Of a stretch of DNA of 64,000 nt, positions 63,018-64,000 are shown in pieces. The stretch is from Prevotella koreensis. GTDB taxonomy: Bacteria > Bacteroidota > Bacteroidia > Bacteroidales > Bacteroidaceae. Below the pieces are notes generated by a model. The model saw nothing but the letters and a program-made list of their open reading frames with translations, ran no database searches and was not told where the DNA came from. Each line of letters starts with the position of its first letter. The first letter of the stretch is position 1. The DNA lies in contig NZ_RYYU01000001.1 of NCBI RefSeq assembly GCF_003977605.1, positions 189,175 to 253,174 on the forward strand, given 5' to 3'. Made by a program: the position numbers and the translations under genes.

Positions 63018-64000
63018 TTACTTCATCAGATCTTTTGCAACAACGACAACAGGCTTTATCAAGTCTTTTGGCTTGTCTTTCATCAACATAAGGGCATCTT
63101 CCATGTACTCGAAGCCGTTGAAACGATGAGTCACGAGGTGTGAGAGATTCAGACGACCGGCAGAAACCATTCTTGCAAGTTTCTCCATGCGCAGACGACC
63201 GCCGGGCATCAGACCGCCTTTTATGGTCTTGTGTCCCATGCCTACGCCCCATTCTGTGCGTGGGATTTTAACGAACTCGCCTCTGCCCAAGTAATTCACA
63301 TTACCTATCGTGCCGCCCGGTCTTAACACCGAAACGGCCTCGGCGAATGTATCTACCGTTCCACCGGCAATAACTACGCGGTCAACGCCTTTACCATTGG
63401 TAAGTTTCATTACTTGGTCGGCAATGGGACCGTTGTGATAGTCGATTATTTCAGATGCTCCGTAGGCTTTTGCGGCTTGTGCGCACACAGGTCTGCTACC
63501 TACGGCATATATGTATGATGCGCCTGCAAGAGCCGCTCCGGCAACAGACATCAAACCAACGGGGCCGATTCCTATCACGAGAACTACGTCGCCAAACTTC
63601 ACATCGGCAAGTTCTACACCATGAAAACCTGTTGGAACCATGTCTGAAAGCATTGTGGCTTCAACCGGGTCAATACCTTCAGGTATCAGTGCAAGGTTTC
63701 CATCAGCATCATTCACATGGAAATATTCTGCGAAAACACCATCTTTGAAATTAGAGAATTTCCAACCTGCCAACATTCCGCCGGAGTGCATCGATGAACC
63801 AGCCTGTGATTCGAGAGCGTTCCAATCGGGGGTGATGGCGGGTACGAGAACCCTGTCACCGGGCTTGAAATCCTTTACGAGAGAACCTACTTCTACTATC
63901 TCACCGGTTGCTTCATGACCGAGAATCATGTCCTTGCGGTCTCCGATTGCTCCCTCCCATACGGTGTGAACATCAGATGTGCACGGTGCTACGGCAATAG
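63018..64000 (-). CDS. Zinc-dependent medium-chain alcohol dehydrogenase (5' end beyond the window)
   Basis: The visible part has about 327 residues and lacks the N-terminus, which lies right of the window. It closely resembles secondary-alcohol dehydrogenases of the Thermoanaerobacter type: the visible N-terminal part has APCTSDVHTVWEGAIGDRKD with the zinc Cys and His, then MILGHEATGEIVEVGSLVKD, AGWKFSNFKDGVFAEYFHVN, the Rossmann motif VLVIGIGPVGLMSV, and LMKDKPKDLIKPVVV at the end. It probably interconverts a secondary alcohol or 2,3-butanediol-type substrate and its ketone with NADP(H) or NAD(H). Confidence 0.92.
   Translation of the reverse strand, partial: IAVAPCTSDVHTVWEGAIGDRKDMILGHEATGEIVEVGSLVKDFKPGDRVLVPAITPDWNALESQAGSSMHSGGMLAGWKFSNFKDGVFAEYFHVNDADGNLALIPEGIDPVEATMLSDMVPTGFHGVELADVKFGDVVLVIGIGPVGLMSVAGAALAGASYIYAVGSRPVCAQAAKAYGASEIIDYHNGPIADQVMKLTNGKGVDRVVIAGGTVDTFAEAVSVLRPGGTIGNVNYLGRGEFVKIPRTEWGVGMGHKTIKGGLMPGGRLRMEKLARMVSAGRLNLSHLVTHRFNGFEYMEDALMLMKDKPKDLIKPVVVVAKDLMK

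Overview
The window is chromosomal DNA of a Bacteroidota species, most likely a member of the Prevotellaceae. The evidence is the repeated Bacteroidota-type promoter box (TAnnTTTG, often with TTG about 20 bases upstream) in front of genes on both strands, many short lipoprotein signals, a protein with a type IX secretion tail, a Wzi-family barrel, and an ssrA tag ending in NNNYALAA. Family calls come from reading the translated proteins; no database search was run, so species level is inference.

Layout. 1-3523 is part of a mobilizable element: a primase-helicase-like ATPase, an intergenic region with two strong inverted repeats, and a MobV/Pre-type relaxase. Next to it (3557-5766, minus) are a C10 (streptopain-type) cysteine protease and a lipoprotein in one operon, possibly cargo. 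6336-12616 is an outer-membrane locus: a TonB-dependent receptor-like barrel, two OB-fold-like lipoproteins, ribosomal protein L31 type B, and a secreted DNA/RNA non-specific endonuclease. This reads as a nucleic-acid scavenging system. 12983-26338 is a first surface-glycan region: Wzi, a small lipoprotein, UDP-glucose dehydrogenase, WbsX, GT4 and GT2 glycosyltransferases, a sugar aminotransferase, a PglC-like initiating phosphotransferase and a CapD/FlaA1-like dehydratase. Glutathione peroxidase and thioredoxin reductase sit inside it.

26501-43966 is mostly core or solitary genes: an exported Arg/Gly/Asp-rich disordered protein, a RhuM-family protein, a histidine phosphatase, DnaX, an M15 peptidase with a YARHG protein, a sodium:solute symporter, a lipoprotein, a DUF481-like barrel, a large T9SS surface protein and Mfd. 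44307-55892 (all minus) is a second and nearly complete export-type polysaccharide operon: initiating transferase, a large six-SLBB export protein, Wzz, Wzy-like polymerase, Wzx flippase, acyltransferase, pyruvyl transferase, a lipoprotein and a GT4. 56097-56493 is tmRNA, with a small degenerate coding remnant downstream. 56787-61054 (minus) is nrfH-nrfA-resB-ccsA, for respiratory nitrite ammonification with its own cytochrome c maturation genes. 61503-62740 is an IS110-family element with a structured leader that fits a bridge RNA. A zinc alcohol dehydrogenase runs off the right edge.

The most unusual signal not explained by genes is a family of 22-bp-period intergenic repeats (core GGGCGAA flanked by GCAAA/TTTGC arms) at 29477-29562, 44200-44262 and 62868-62951. 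Each array lies just 3' of a minus-strand gene, and two of them form perfect 18-19 bp inverted repeats.
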